Shown piece by piece: positions 16,448-29,768 of a stretch of 64,000 bases of DNA (the stretch's first letter is position 1; each line of letters starts with the position of its first letter). This DNA is from Nitrosomonas sp. Nm51 (lineage in GTDB: Bacteria; Pseudomonadota; Gammaproteobacteria; Burkholderiales; Nitrosomonadaceae): NCBI RefSeq assembly GCF_900111165.1, contig NZ_FOGH01000001.1:124001-188000 (forward strand), read 5' to 3'. The notes below the pieces were generated by a model, which saw only the letters and a list, made by a program, of their open reading frames with translations, was not told where the DNA came from and did no database searches. The translations under genes were made by a program, and so were the position numbers.

Positions 16448-16957
16448 ATGAAATACGCTTTAATAATCATTGTTACGATGATGACGCTGCTTTCCGTTAC
16501 TGTATATGCTGGACGGATTCCTTTCGGACATCAGGTTGAAACTGTTCAAAATTACAATCGTGCAGCGCCACAGGTTGCTACATCCGGATTAATCGGCGAT
16601 GGCGGCGCACCCCTGCTGGCAGCGCACGGTTTCAAAACCGTGATTGATATGCGTACCGCCAATGAAGGCACCCGCGAGGAAAAAGCGCTGGTTGAAGGCG
16701 CGGCTCTGATTTATGTCAACATACCCATGACGGTCGCCAATATCAGTAAGGAACACGTGGAAGCATTCACTGAAGCCATGAATAATTCGCCCAAACCGGT
16801 TCTGGTGCATTGCGGGTCGGGTAATCGGGCGGGCGCAATCTGGGCAAGTTACCTCATCAGCCAGGGCGCCGACATAGAGGAAGCGGTTGAGGCCGGCCGC
16901 AAAGCCGGTATGCGGCCGCCAATGGAAGAAAAAGTCAGAGCGCTCTTTGCAGAATAA
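16448..16957 (+). CDS. Exported dual-specificity-phosphatase-like protein
   Basis: A 169-aa protein with a signal peptide (MKYALIIIVTMMTLLSVTVYA). It carries the Cys-X5-Arg phosphatase loop HCGSGNRAGA and an upstream FKTVIDMRTANEG segment. It belongs to the DUF442 / beta-lactamase-hydrolase-like branch of protein tyrosine phosphatases. The signal peptide puts it in the periplasm. The substrate is unknown. Start ATG 16448 follows ACGAGG. It stands alone between the group II intron relic and a stem-loop element. Confidence 0.8.
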   Translation: MKYALIIIVTMMTLLSVTVYAGRIPFGHQVETVQNYNRAAPQVATSGLIGDGGAPLLAAHGFKTVIDMRTANEGTREEKALVEGAALIYVNIPMTVANISKEHVEAFTEAMNNSPKPVLVHCGSGNRAGAIWASYLISQGADIEEAVEAGRKAGMRPPMEEKVRALFAE

Positions 16958-16992
16958 TCTAGTACCCTATCCATATGATATTGCCGGTTAGC

Positions 16993-17084
16993 GCTACCGT
17001 GGTGTTATGCAGCAAGGCACAGCGCGCTGGAAAGGGTTACTCCCTTTTCAAGTACTGTACACAGTTGCAGAACATCACGGTAGC
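16993..17084. repeat. Nested inverted-repeat element
   Basis: GCTACCGTGGTGTT (16993-17006) pairs with AACATCACGGTAGC (17071-17084) at 13 of 14 bases. Inside, AAAGGG TTACT CCCTTT makes a second hairpin. It could be a small palindromic insertion or an elaborate terminator of the phosphatase gene. Confidence 0.5.
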
Positions 17085-17111
17085 ACCCTGTGGGTGAACT
17101 TGTAGCATCCA

Positions 17112-17193
17112 TCGGCTGCGCTGCGCCTTTTGACAATTAGAACGACTATTGCCTGCAAAGCACGCCTTGCCGGCTGTCGGCTGCCGGCAAAGC
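17112..17193 (+). repeat. Short dispersed repeat, copy 1
   Basis: Shares CGCCTTTTGACAAT, AGAACG and CCTGCAA with the stretch at 18880-18956 in the same order. Both copies end in ACAAGCGC/CAAAGCGC. No coding potential was seen. Confidence 0.45.
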
Positions 17194-17377
17194 GCTCTCC
17201 TATATGTTTTTAACCATGGAAAAGTGCCATTCTATTTTGGAAATTTTTTCAATAAATGCCGATGCATTTGTTGCGAAACGGATTACCGGATCGGGCTGCA
17301 TTAACAGGCTGGCTCTAAATTCTGTAGAATTGGGATGAACTGGATAGTACGATCTTTGATATATAAGGAGTTTTTTA

Positions 17378-17749
17378 ATGGGAAAAATGACCAAATCATT
17401 TTGTATGCTGCTGCTTTGCCTGGCGTCATTTCCAGCAACTGCATCAGGCGGGTACGGCTACGGTCTTGGTTATGGGCAGGGCTATATCGGAATGGCGAGT
17501 GAAAAATTTGTTACAGGTATTACCAATACAGCGACAGGATTTGTTGAACTGCCCAAAAATATTATTTTGACAACGCAAAAGGATACTATTGTGCATGGAA
17601 TGACCATAGGCCTGGTGTCGGGAATCATGCATACGGTTGCGCGTACTGTCATTGGGGTATTCGATGTCGCGACATTTCTTATTCCGACACCGCCTTCCAT
17701 ACAACCGACTTTTGTCTGGCAGGATTTTTCTGTCGAGTCTTCCTACTAA
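17378..17749 (+). CDS. Exosortase-system-associated protein, TIGR04073-like
   Basis: A 123-aa protein with a signal peptide (cleaved about ATASG), then a Gly/Tyr-rich stretch and FVTGITNTATGFVELPKNII. GLVSGIMHTVARTVIGVFDV and a C-terminal QPTFVWQDF follow. This is the pattern of the TIGR04073 family, which occurs in genomes with exosortase/PEP-CTERM systems; its function is unknown. AAGGAG lies 9 bases before the ATG. It is ended by the terminator at 17796. Confidence 0.8.
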   Translation: MGKMTKSFCMLLLCLASFPATASGGYGYGLGYGQGYIGMASEKFVTGITNTATGFVELPKNIILTTQKDTIVHGMTIGLVSGIMHTVARTVIGVFDVATFLIPTPPSIQPTFVWQDFSVESSY

Positions 17750-17795
17750 CAAGCAATTCACGTACACAGGCGCAGCAGGGTTTTTGTATGAAAGA

Positions 17796-17835
17796 AGCAC
17801 TGCATCACCGGACGAGGCAGCGCAGTGCTTTTTAC
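17796..17835 (+). terminator. Intrinsic terminator
   Basis: AGCACTGC (17796-17803) and GCAGTGCT (17822-17829) form the stem, followed by TTTTT. It lies after the TIGR04073-like gene and before the end of the convergent htpX. Confidence 0.75.
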
Positions 17836-17873
17836 AGTGAAAGCATTTTTATCGCAATAAATCAAAACTCAAA

Positions 17874-18761
17874 TTAATAGCGTGATTCGCGTAATGCTGC
17901 GATTCTGTCTTCCAGCGGCGGGTGCGACATGAACAGGCTTTTGAGTCCAGAACCAATGCTTCCTGCAATGCCGAATGCCGCAAGTTGATCCGGCAAATGC
18001 GGTTGTTTGACTGTCATTTGCAGGCGTTGCAATGCCGCGATCATTTTTTCGCGTCCGGCAAGACTGGCACCGCCTGCATCTGCACGGTACTCGCGCTGAC
18101 GACTGAACCACATCACAATGGTGGTCGCCAGAATACCCAGAATAACCTCTGCAATAATAGCTGTGATCCAGAAGGCCGGACCATGTCCATGCTCGGTTTT
18201 AAAGATAACGCGATCAACCGTATGTCCGATAACGCGTGAGATGAAGATAACAAATGTGTTAACAACGCCCTGGATTAGTGCAAGCGTTACCATATCGCCA
18301 TTGGCAACATGGCTGACTTCATGTGCAAGCACCGCTTCGGCCTCATCCTGATTCATGCCAGTTAGCAGACCGGAACTGACGGCAACGAGCGCATCATTTT
18401 TTGACATTCCGGTAGCAAAAGCATTAACGTCCGGTGCATTATAAATGGCAACTTCCGGCATACCGATGCCTGCTGCTTTTGCTTGCCGCTGCACGGTCGA
18501 GATCAGCCAGTGTTCCTGAGCGTTGCGTGGCATCTCAATAACCTGGGCGCCTGTAAGCCGTTTGGCAATCCATTTTGACATGGCGAGTGATATGAACGAG
18601 CCGCCAAAACCAAAGACGGCGGCAAACAACAACAGGGAATTCATATCCAGCCCTGCTCCCTGCTCATCCAGAATTCTTTCAAACCCCAGCAGGCGTAACG
18701 TAATACTCAATACAACAATGATCGCCAGGTTTGTTGCGAGAAAAAGAAAAATTCTTTTCAT
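17874..18761 (-). CDS. htpX: Membrane metalloprotease HtpX
   Basis: A 295-aa M48 peptidase with two N-terminal membrane helices ([20 protein letters not shown], then [18 protein letters not shown]). The zinc motif is [14 protein letters not shown], and further helices surround [16 protein letters not shown]. The third zinc ligand region is [18 protein letters not shown]. HtpX degrades misfolded inner-membrane proteins and is usually induced by envelope stress. GGAG lies 8 bases before the ATG. The length is normal. Confidence 0.96.
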   Translation of the reverse strand: MKRIFLFLATNLAIIVVLSITLRLLGFERILDEQGAGLDMNSLLLFAAVFGFGGSFISLAMSKWIAKRLTGAQVIEMPRNAQEHWLISTVQRQAKAAGIGMPEVAIYNAPDVNAFATGMSKNDALVAVSSGLLTGMNQDEAEAVLAHEVSHVANGDMVTLALIQGVVNTFVIFISRVIGHTVDRVIFKTEHGHGPAFWITAIIAEVILGILATTIVMWFSRQREYRADAGGASLAGREKMIAALQRLQMTVKQPHLPDQLAAFGIAGSIGSGLKSLFMSHPPLEDRIAALRESRY

Positions 18762-18879
18762 TCAATTTGCTCCGAAGAAAATTCAAATCATAACGTGTTG
18801 TAGATTGCGTCTAAGAATATACGGTCTGTTTGTATGTTTTCAAGCGACGGTAATGCATAGCGCAGCCTGGTAATATGTG

Positions 18880-18956
18880 CCGGCTGGTACTCGCCTTTTG
18901 ACAATAGAACGGCTGTTTCCTGCAAGGTGTGCTTGCCATGTACGCTGACAAGCGCA
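18880..18956 (+). repeat. Short dispersed repeat, copy 2
   Basis: Related to 17112-17193 (shared CGCCTTTTGACAAT, AGAACG, CCTGCAA). It lies between ftsB and htpX. The match is partial, roughly two thirds by eye. Confidence 0.4.
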
Positions 18957-18977
18957 CCCCTGGATGATCTGGTTAGA

Positions 18978-19304
18978 TTACTGCACGCGATTTATGTGCG
19001 CAAAATTTGTGTGCGGCATTGTAGTTGAGGGACTGCTTTCAATAATCTGAAATAGAATTTCATTTTTTTTGACCATGCCGAGCTCACTGCGTGCATGCTC
19101 TTCGATAGCATCAGTTCCCTGTTTGAGGTCATTGATTTCTGCATACAGCAGTGTATTTCGGTCTCGCAGTTCAAGATTTTTTTCATGTGCAGCAGCAACA
19201 TTTTGTTTGAGCTGTTGCACATTTAACCAACCGGGTTTGCCAAACCACAACGGATACTGCAGCATGATAATCAAAAACAAAAGCACGGCGGTCAGATATT
19301 TCAT
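18978..19304 (-). CDS. ftsB: Cell division protein FtsB
   Basis: A 108-aa bitopic protein: N-terminal membrane helix (YLTAVLLFLIIMLQYPLWFG), then a coiled coil (LKQNVAAAHEKNLELRDRN) and the conserved EEHARSELGMVKKNEIL. FtsB joins FtsL and FtsQ in the divisome. It starts 10 bp after the enolase stop, the usual eno-ftsB arrangement in beta- and gammaproteobacteria. The tail after residue 93 (SSPSTTMPHTNFAH) is poorly conserved. Confidence 0.95.
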   Translation of the reverse strand: MKYLTAVLLFLIIMLQYPLWFGKPGWLNVQQLKQNVAAAHEKNLELRDRNTLLYAEINDLKQGTDAIEEHARSELGMVKKNEILFQIIESSPSTTMPHTNFAHINRVQ

Positions 19305-19314
19305 GATTTGACGG

Positions 19315-22615
<3,301 letters not shown>

Positions 22616-22696
22616 CTACTTGCAATCTGAAGAAAATAAATGTTTTTGATCTGGTTGGGCATGGGTACGGCCAGTGTCATCGGGCATCGTGATTTG

Positions 22697-23581
22697 TCAG
22701 CGAATTTCAGCAAGCAAACTATCCATCATCTGTTCGGCCTGCTGGCGATAGCCGCCACCGAAAAGATTCAAATGATTCAGGATATGATAAAGATTATATA
22801 AAACCCTGCGGCTATTATACCCTGAATCCAACGGATATTCATGCCGGTAGGCAGAATAAAATTCTCTGGAAAAACCGCCGAATAATTCGGTCATGGCGAT
22901 ATCGGCTTCCCGGTCGCCATAGTACACGGCGGGATCGAATACGACAGGCTGACCGGTATTGTCATAAGAAAAATTACCACTCCACAAATCGCCATGAAGC
23001 AGTGAAGGCGCGGGTGTATAATCGGTGAAAAACTGATCGCAATCCTCTAGCAAGCGTTCTCCGAGGGTCAGCAGCTTGCCGTGATGACCGTTTCGTTCGG
23101 CGAGCTTAAGCTGATAACCAAGCCGCTGGATGCGCCAAAACGATACCCAATACGGGTCTTGCGCGTTGATCTGGGGAGTGCTGCCGATAGTATTATCGCG
23201 CACCCACCCAAATTGCCGCGCATGAACGCGATGCATGGCGGCAAGCCTGGCGCCTAATTCCTTAACATTACCGCTGCCGCGTTGATTCAATTCGAGATAG
23301 TCGAGTACCAGCCAGGCGTTACGCGCGTCCTTTCCCCAGCATACCGCTTGAGGGGCGCGCAGCGTATTGGTCTGGCCGATTTCATAAAGCCCCGCAGCTT
23401 CGGCTTCGAACATGGGCAGTCCATCGGCATGATTGATTTTGACAAAAAAGCGCCGTTTGTCATCGGCTACACAAAAAGCCTGATTAATGCAACCACCGCC
23501 GACGGTGATGGTTTTTTTTGGTTCAAACGGCTGCTGCGTTGCCTCGGTGATGTGCCTGGCTATATCAGTCAAATTATTCAT
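22697..23581 (-). CDS. Fructosamine kinase family protein
   Basis: A 294-aa protein of the FN3K family. It has a protein-kinase-like fold: KTITVGGGCINQAFCVAD, FFVKINHADGLPMFEAEAAG with the ATP-binding Lys, LLHGDLWSGNFSYD with the catalytic Asp, then VVFDPAVYYGDREADIAMTE. Bacterial homologues phosphorylate sugar adducts on proteins or small sugars (ribulosamine/fructosamine repair). It lies 41 bp after argH in the same direction. Confidence 0.92.
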   Translation of the reverse strand: MNNLTDIARHITEATQQPFEPKKTITVGGGCINQAFCVADDKRRFFVKINHADGLPMFEAEAAGLYEIGQTNTLRAPQAVCWGKDARNAWLVLDYLELNQRGSGNVKELGARLAAMHRVHARQFGWVRDNTIGSTPQINAQDPYWVSFWRIQRLGYQLKLAERNGHHGKLLTLGERLLEDCDQFFTDYTPAPSLLHGDLWSGNFSYDNTGQPVVFDPAVYYGDREADIAMTELFGGFSREFYSAYRHEYPLDSGYNSRRVLYNLYHILNHLNLFGGGYRQQAEQMMDSLLAEIR

Positions 23582-23622
23582 GATGTCATCAAGAGAGTTG
23601 CCGGATAGTTTTTGTCTGGCAA

Positions 23623-25032
23623 TTAGACATGTTTTTCTCCAGACAGCCAGCTTTTTGCTCCAATTACGGCCGCACGCACCTGTTCCGGCGCAGTGCCGCC
23701 CGGATGACTACGGCTGTTCAATGATCCCTCCAGGGTAAGAACGGAAAATACGTCGGCTTCAATTGCGGCTGAAAATTGCTGCAATTCGGAAAGCGCCAGA
23801 TCACTCAGATCGCATGCTTTGTGTTCGGCATATCGCACGGAGCGGGCGACAATTTCATGCGCATCGCGAAAGGGTATGCCTTTTTTCACCAGATAATCCG
23901 CAAGATCGGTCGCAGTAGCAAAACCCTGCAATGCGGCGTTACGCATAATTTCAGGATTAACCTGAATACCGGAAAGCATGTCGGCATAAACACGCAATGT
24001 ATCGATTACGGTATCAACAGTATCGAACAACGGTTCTTTGTCTTCCTGATTGTCCTTGTTGTACGCCAGCGGCTGTGCTTTCATTAAAGTCAACAGCGCA
24101 ATCAGATGGCCATTGATACGGCCGGTTTTACCGCGCACCAGTTCGGGCACATCGGGATTCTTTTTTTGCGGCATGATGGATGAGCCGGTACAAAACCTGT
24201 CCGCCAGCGAGACAAAGCCGATTGCGGGATTCATCCAAAAAATCAGTTCTTCCGACAAACGCGACAGATGTGTCATCATCAACGCGGCGCAGGCGCAAAA
24301 TTCAATCGCAAAATCTCTGTCCGAAACCGCATCCAGCGAGTTTTCGCAGATGCCTTCAAACGACAGTGAACGCGCCACGCGCTCACGATCAATCGGATAG
24401 CTCGTGCCCGCCAGTGCAGCAGCGCCTAATGGCAATTGATTGACACGTTTTCTGCAATCGGATAATCGTGCTGTATCCCGTTTAAACATCTCAAAATAAG
24501 CCATCAGATGGTGGCCGAATGTGACCGGTTGGGCAACCTGAAGATGCGTAAATCCTGGCATGACCGTTTCAGTATGGTTTTCGGCGAGGTTGACAATCGC
24601 CCATTGTAAAGAACGCATAAGATGATTGATTTCATCAATAGAAGCGCGCAAATAAAGCCTGATATCCGTAGCCACCTGATCGTTTCTGGATCGGCCTGTA
24701 TGAAGACGTTTACCGGCATCGCCAATTAATTGAGTCAATCGTTTCTCGATGTTCAGATGCACGTCTTCCAGTTGCAGCGACCACTCAAAGCGGCCGTCTC
24801 GAACTTCGTCGCCAACTTGTTTTAATCCCTGCTCAATGGCCGACAAATCATTTTGCGTGATAATTCCTTGAGCGGCGAGCATTTGTGCATGCGCCAGAGA
24901 ACCCTGTATGTCGTGTTCTGCCAGACGGTAGTCAAAGGCAATCGATGCCGTATAACGTTCCACCAGCGCGGAGACAGGTTCATTAAATCTGCCTGACCAT
25001 TTTTTGATATCGCTGTCATTGTTTTCAGCCAA
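23623..25032 (-). CDS. argH: Argininosuccinate lyase
   Basis: A 469-aa enzyme of the fumarase/aspartase superfamily that splits argininosuccinate into arginine and fumarate. It shows [18 protein letters not shown] near the N-terminus, [13 protein letters not shown], and the family signature [16 protein letters not shown]. An in-frame ATG exists at 25191, but the family start corresponds to [15 protein letters not shown] 25032 with GAGAGG 11 bases upstream is therefore the best start. Confidence 0.95.
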   Translation of the reverse strand: MAENNDSDIKKWSGRFNEPVSALVERYTASIAFDYRLAEHDIQGSLAHAQMLAAQGIITQNDLSAIEQGLKQVGDEVRDGRFEWSLQLEDVHLNIEKRLTQLIGDAGKRLHTGRSRNDQVATDIRLYLRASIDEINHLMRSLQWAIVNLAENHTETVMPGFTHLQVAQPVTFGHHLMAYFEMFKRDTARLSDCRKRVNQLPLGAAALAGTSYPIDRERVARSLSFEGICENSLDAVSDRDFAIEFCACAALMMTHLSRLSEELIFWMNPAIGFVSLADRFCTGSSIMPQKKNPDVPELVRGKTGRINGHLIALLTLMKAQPLAYNKDNQEDKEPLFDTVDTVIDTLRVYADMLSGIQVNPEIMRNAALQGFATATDLADYLVKKGIPFRDAHEIVARSVRYAEHKACDLSDLALSELQQFSAAIEADVFSVLTLEGSLNSRSHPGGTAPEQVRAAVIGAKSWLSGEKHV

Positions 25033-25317
25033 AATGTATGTTTCCTCTCGAATAGTTATAATGTCATGTGTTGTATTCTTGATGACTGGCGTTTGTTTTG
25101 AATTATAAAACAAAATGGATGAAGCGTTATTTGCTATACTCCGGATACAGGATAATCGCCGCCAGACGGCGGAAGAATCCCCGTAACACATTGTTGTAAC
25201 ACCTATTCATATTGAATTGTCCTGAAAACTAATTTTTAAAATGCTCCGCTTTCACTTCAGATTGGATTAGTGGATAATTGGAGTTTTTTTACCTGTCACC
25301 TAAACAAGGAGCTATTG

Positions 25318-25929
25318 ATGACGGATCGGAATAATGAATCATTACAATCTAAAGCAACGACATTTTTCTCAATGCTGGGTCAACGGTTTGAAGTACTGGA
25401 AAAACTTCCACAAAAGCAGTTGCCCATGAAGTATGCTTTTGTATTGGTAGGTATCATTATCTTCGTTTTTGCCTGGAAGCTGATAGCTGTCAGCAAAATC
25501 GAATCGGATATGAACAAGCAGCTTGAAAATGAACGTACACTCATTACCCAGCAAGCGCGCGAGCATGCTGACAAACAATATAAAAAAGAAGAAGAGCGCT
25601 TTGGCCAGGTTCTGGCATGGGCTGTGCGCAGCGAACTGATTCGCAATAATATTGATCAAATCGGCCTGTATCTCAACGACATTGTCAAGCAGATTGATGC
25701 TGATCGTATCGTGTTGATCAGTGACAGCGGTGAATTGCTGGTGTCTACCGATAAGCGCCTTGAAGATGTAAAAGGCGGTGATCTGTATCCTCAGGATGTA
25801 ATCAATGTGCATGAAATCACCATTAAATCAGATGTGGATGGTAAGAAACTGCTGATTGCACCGATAGCTGATTTTAATAAGCGTATTGCCGTTCTCGTAA
25901 TCAGCTACAATCAAAGTAAGATCAGTTGA
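25318..25929 (+). CDS. Single-pass membrane protein with periplasmic sensor-like region
   Basis: A 203-aa protein starting MTDRNNESLQ; AAGGAG seven bases upstream decides this start over a GTG/TTG further up. One membrane helix (YAFVLVGIIIFVFAWKLIAV, residues ~38-57) is followed by a coiled-coil segment (LENERTLITQQAREHADKQY). The outer region (LNDIVKQIDADRIVLISDSG, LLVSTDKRLEDVKGGDLYPQ) looks like a small dCACHE/PAS-type sensing fold. No output domain follows. The function is unknown. It ends before the terminator at 25999. Confidence 0.75.
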   Translation: MTDRNNESLQSKATTFFSMLGQRFEVLEKLPQKQLPMKYAFVLVGIIIFVFAWKLIAVSKIESDMNKQLENERTLITQQAREHADKQYKKEEERFGQVLAWAVRSELIRNNIDQIGLYLNDIVKQIDADRIVLISDSGELLVSTDKRLEDVKGGDLYPQDVINVHEITIKSDVDGKKLLIAPIADFNKRIAVLVISYNQSKIS

Positions 25930-25998
25930 GTATTTGGTTGGATCGGTAGTTATGTGAAGCGAAAGCTTGGCATGCTGCAAAATAAGCGAATTGTTTCA

Positions 25999-26023
25999 CC
26001 CCTGCTATGTGCAGGGGTTTTTT
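25999..26023 (+). terminator. Intrinsic terminator
   Basis: CCCCTGC (25999-26005), loop TATGT, GCAGGGG (26011-26017), then six T. It ends the membrane-protein transcript. Confidence 0.85.
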
Positions 26024-26318
26024 GTGCGCGCAGGCAGGGACGTCCATCGCGCGCCTGAAAAAAACTACTGGCAAGTTGGCTTTGACAGTATCGATAAAGC
26101 GCGTTTCTAGTATATTATAATAACCCTATAATGAAAGCAGGAAAGAATCGAAGCATGTATGACGCATGGTTACTTTCCGACTTCAGGCACTTCATTTCCA
26201 GCCCGGTTTTCCTGATCAGCTGTTGGAATTGAAGATTCATTTGCCATTTAAAACGCAGAGCAATAATTGTAAACTGCCATTTTTTAATTTCAACGGGCGC
26301 GTCCCTAAGGAGAATTAT

Positions 26319-27272
26319 ATGAAACTTTTTTTTATTTTGGCGCTGATGTTCAGTGCCCAGGCGTATGCACAGGATAACTCTCAACAGATCGATGCAGATG
26401 ATCTCAAGCGATTCTTCGAACCGCTGCCGGAGTCGATCATCGATGAAGAAAAGAATGCCGCGCTGATTAAACTCGGCAAGACGCTTTACCTGGACCCAAG
26501 ACTGTCAGTCAACGATAAAATTTCCTGTAATTCGTGTCACAAGCTGGATGGTTACGGCGTCGATAACGAACCGACATCTCCGGGTCATGACAATAAACGC
26601 GGTGATAGAAACTCCCCCACCACCATGAATGCCGCGCTGCATATCGCACAATTCTGGGACGGGCGCGCCAGTGACGTGGAAGAACAGGCACTGGGCCCAA
26701 TACTCAATCCTATTGAAATGGGTATGGCGAACAAAGGAGACGTGGTGGCAAAATTAAAAGCCATTGATGAATATCAGAAATTATTTGCAGAAGCATTTCC
26801 TGATTCAGAATTCCCTTTTAATTATAATAATATAGGTGTTGCAATCGGCGCCTTTGAACGTACGCTGCTGACACCCTCCCGCTTTGATGATTATCTGAAA
26901 GGTGATGAAGACGCTTTAAGTCAGCAGGAATTAAGCGGGTTGAACAAATTTATCGACGCAGGATGCGTGACCTGTCATAACGGCGTTGTGATCGGCGGCA
27001 ATTCCTTCAGAAAAATCGGTCTAGTGGAGCCTTACGAAACGGATGATCTGGGGCGGTACGAAGTTACAGGCATGGAAAGTGATAAAAAAGTCTTTAAAGT
27101 CCCGAGTCTGAGGAATATCACCAAAACAGCGCCCTATTTTCATGATGGTTCAATTGAAACCCTGGATGAAGCAATTCGTTTGATGGCCAAACATCAGCTC
27201 GGCCAGGACGCGGATTCGGAATTTGTCGAGGATATCAAAGCGTTTTTGGGATCTTTGACAGGTAAGGACTAA
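26319..27272 (+). CDS. Di-haem cytochrome c peroxidase
   Basis: A 317-aa protein with a signal peptide (MKLFFILALMFSAQAYA) and two haem c sites: KISCNSCHKLDGYG and AGCVTCHNG. The family segments GDRNSPTTMNAAL and FWDGRASDVEEQALGPI are present, as is the C-terminal FKVPSLRNITKTAPYFHDGS. It reduces peroxide in the periplasm with electrons from c-type cytochromes. AAGGAG at 26307 fixes the start; the longer frame from 26166 is spurious. It is a single gene ended by a strong terminator. Confidence 0.95.
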   Translation: MKLFFILALMFSAQAYAQDNSQQIDADDLKRFFEPLPESIIDEEKNAALIKLGKTLYLDPRLSVNDKISCNSCHKLDGYGVDNEPTSPGHDNKRGDRNSPTTMNAALHIAQFWDGRASDVEEQALGPILNPIEMGMANKGDVVAKLKAIDEYQKLFAEAFPDSEFPFNYNNIGVAIGAFERTLLTPSRFDDYLKGDEDALSQQELSGLNKFIDAGCVTCHNGVVIGGNSFRKIGLVEPYETDDLGRYEVTGMESDKKVFKVPSLRNITKTAPYFHDGSIETLDEAIRLMAKHQLGQDADSEFVEDIKAFLGSLTGKD

Positions 27273-27300
27273 TCATCATCTTCCTTTCGTAAAATAGATA

Positions 27301-27346
27301 ATAAACATTCCCTCGGCTGGCGTAACCAGCCGAGGGAATGTTTATT
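27301..27346. terminator. Long perfect hairpin terminator
   Basis: ATAAACATTCCCTCGGCTGG (27301-27320) pairs perfectly with 27326-27345 across the loop CGTAA, a 20-bp stem. It ends the cytochrome c peroxidase transcript. Confidence 0.85.
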
Positions 27347-27508
27347 TTAGACTGCGAATATCTGTTGCTACCGCATTGTATTTTATAGCTGGTCAGTTCC
27401 GGTGGCTTGGCTTTTAAACTCCCACTCGAAAATATTTCTCATTGCTGCGTTAACGCGTTAGACTGACAATTCTTCGCAACCGATTACTTCGCCAGAAAAC
27501 GGGATATT

Positions 27509-28792
27509 ATGCAAAATGTAAAAATGAATTGTAAGCGTTTTATCCTTCCTGCAATGGTTATGCTGATTATGCTGACGGGCTGCGCTACCGGCCGGGAAGA
27601 AAGTGACGTATCTACGCTGCCCGAACAGCAGAGCACATCTTTATCAGATCAGTCGTTTTTCAAAGTCGTACGTACGATCGGGTTTGAAGATGCAGGCAAA
27701 TTTATTATGGTGGAAGGCAGTCAATGCGGCGAGCAGGCGAGCGGGCCCGAGCCGGCGACTATGCTGATTACGCATGATTTGCCTGCCTATGTTAACAACG
27801 CCACCGTAATACTCAATGGCTGGAGCTTGCGCTATTTGCACAAAGATCATGAGGTGCGCACGCTGCGCGCCGATATTTCGCATAGCAAACTGGTGACGGG
27901 TGGCGGTGGCCCGCCAACGCTCGTGTTCGAGGTGGCAGGCGAGCTGAGTGATCAGAATGGGGATGACGCTTATGAATTCTGCGTCTACTACACCGGCCTG
28001 GGTTTCAATTCGGCATGGATCAATGCACGTATCGAGGGTGATTATAACGGCATTGAAACCCAGGCTTTGCAGATACATTCGGACGGGCCGATCGCCACTC
28101 TGGAGAGCATATGGACCGGCGGTGCATTGAGAGGGCACGACTCAGTCGCCGTTATTCCCCGCGGATTCGATTTTCAATACGACAATCAATTTGAATGCGA
28201 ATTTCGCTTTCCGCCTTGCCGATGGGATGATCCGGCCGATCATCCTTTGCGCCAGGTCGCCTACAGTCTTTTCCAGACTGACGCATCGCCCAATCCGGAC
28301 GGAAACCCGCATTGGGTCACACAGACTATTTTCAAAGACAGCGGCACTCGCACGCACTGGGTGAAAACACGCGCCGCGCTCATCGGTGGGGACAGCGTAA
28401 AACTGCGCGCCAATTTCCTGCCGCTTAATTCGCGCTCGGGAAAAACCGGTATTTGCCGCAATGGCGTGGACGGTGTCGTGCACACAGAAACGTTTCGTCT
28501 TTATGATCTGCCTTATGATTATGTCGTTCCCATGCTCACCGGATGGAATCTGGATTATGAATGCGACCACCAGCATGTGCAGCGTGCGGGCATATGGATA
28601 CACGATATCCGCTTCGATCCGGAAACCAAAGGGCTTGAGTATAAACTATCGTCAATCCTTAGAGATAAAAACGGTGCGCCCGGCTTCAATGCCTCGCACA
28701 GGGTTAGCGTGCTTGGACTCAACCGATCCGCTATTCCGCCGGTCATACGGCATTCAGCGCCTGAACTGAAAATCAAAATCAGGGACCGTTAA
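27509..28792 (+). CDS. Hypothetical lipoprotein
   Basis: A 427-aa protein with a lipoprotein signal (hydrophobic FILPAMVMLIMLTGC, lipobox LTGC), so it is probably membrane-anchored. The rest is rich in aromatic residues, with pairs of Cys (GICRNGVDG, FPPCRWDD) and segments such as GWSLRYLHKDHEVRTLRADI and GWNLDYECDHQHVQRAGIW that look like two related beta modules. I do not recognise the family. GGGA precedes ATG 27509; ATG 27524 is another possible start. Confidence 0.7.
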   Translation: MQNVKMNCKRFILPAMVMLIMLTGCATGREESDVSTLPEQQSTSLSDQSFFKVVRTIGFEDAGKFIMVEGSQCGEQASGPEPATMLITHDLPAYVNNATVILNGWSLRYLHKDHEVRTLRADISHSKLVTGGGGPPTLVFEVAGELSDQNGDDAYEFCVYYTGLGFNSAWINARIEGDYNGIETQALQIHSDGPIATLESIWTGGALRGHDSVAVIPRGFDFQYDNQFECEFRFPPCRWDDPADHPLRQVAYSLFQTDASPNPDGNPHWVTQTIFKDSGTRTHWVKTRAALIGGDSVKLRANFLPLNSRSGKTGICRNGVDGVVHTETFRLYDLPYDYVVPMLTGWNLDYECDHQHVQRAGIWIHDIRFDPETKGLEYKLSSILRDKNGAPGFNASHRVSVLGLNRSAIPPVIRHSAPELKIKIRDR

Positions 28793-29533
28793 CAGTTGCT
28801 GATGTGGCCGCTATTGTTGATCTTGTACGGCACGTCCGTTTAAACGTCAGCACGCATAATACATTACCGGAAAACCCAAGCAATGAGGCATTGCCAGAAT
28901 TATGGACGAACCAGAATATTTTCGTTCGATTCTTTCGAAATACGTGTCCCAGGGCAGTCAATACAATGTGTAAGATTTTTTGACACTTTTATTACAGACG
29001 TGTTTGACAGTTTCGATGCGGTCATTCACAGCACCCGGGCTGCACAACAGCACATCTTTGATGGGTCCATTTAATTCATTGACAGAAAAAGTTTTTTTCG
29101 AACCAAGTGTCATATGACAATGCTTTATTGTCTTTTCCCGTCCTGACAATAGAATTTGTCCTATTTTTGTCGGTTTTTTTTACACAAGTAGGAATCACAC
29201 CAAATCAAAACGCAATATTTCTTATTTTAATATTTATTATCAAAATATTACAAAAATATAGAAAATCTGGCACGAATTATGCTTCATACCTTAATAAAGT
29301 AAATATCAAGCAGAGCGCCACTTGGCTCAGTTCGCTAAACGGTTTAGTGCAACGCAGCCAATTCTGGTTATTGCAATCTATTATTGAAAACTGGTTTGTT
29401 TTTGCTGGTTGGGATAATGCCATAAAACGCAACTTAATAAAAAGTCCAGCCGGCAATCTTATTCAGGCGGCAGCCAACCAAAAAGAAAATGCGCAATTAG
29501 AGCGAATTTTCTTTTTTATAATCAGTTATATAA
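28793..29533. other. AT-rich gene-poor region
   Basis: About 740 bp of AT-rich sequence. One frame (29107-29547) could code for 146 aa with a hydrophobic N-terminal half, but it has no ribosome site, is rich in Phe/Ile/Lys from base bias, and runs into the element at 29534. I do not call it a gene. Confidence 0.4.
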
Positions 29534-29692
29534 GGGGTCGTTCATAAATAACTGCAACACCCGGATCGCATCTGGCGGGCACGCTGCGGCGTTGTTTGCC
29601 GCCGCCATAGCTTGTGCTATGACTCATTCTCTCGCCCTGCATTGCATCCCGCCAGACGCGCCCAATTGTCACACTTATTTATTCGCGGCTCC
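29534..29692. mobile_element. 159-bp palindromic MITE-like element with TAA target duplication
   Basis: The left end GGGGTCGTTCATAAATAACTG and the right end (complement GGAGCCGCGAATAAATAAGTG) are imperfect inverted repeats. TAA flanks both sides (29531-29533 and 29693-29695). Inside are TCTGGCGGG/CCCGCCAGA arms and an ATAGC-GCTAT hairpin. It has no coding capacity. The same two ends occur fused at 63722-63766. Confidence 0.65.
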
Positions 29693-29768
29693 TAAGACTG
29701 GCGGATGTTGAAACATAAACGCCAGTTTTGCCTTGTATCGGCTGCTTTGAAAGCGTTTTCTCCGTCTG

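Noticed and set aside
29107-29547. Possible 146-aa membrane protein gene
   Set aside because: No ribosome site, AT-driven composition, and its end runs into the MITE-like element; it is not supported as a gene.
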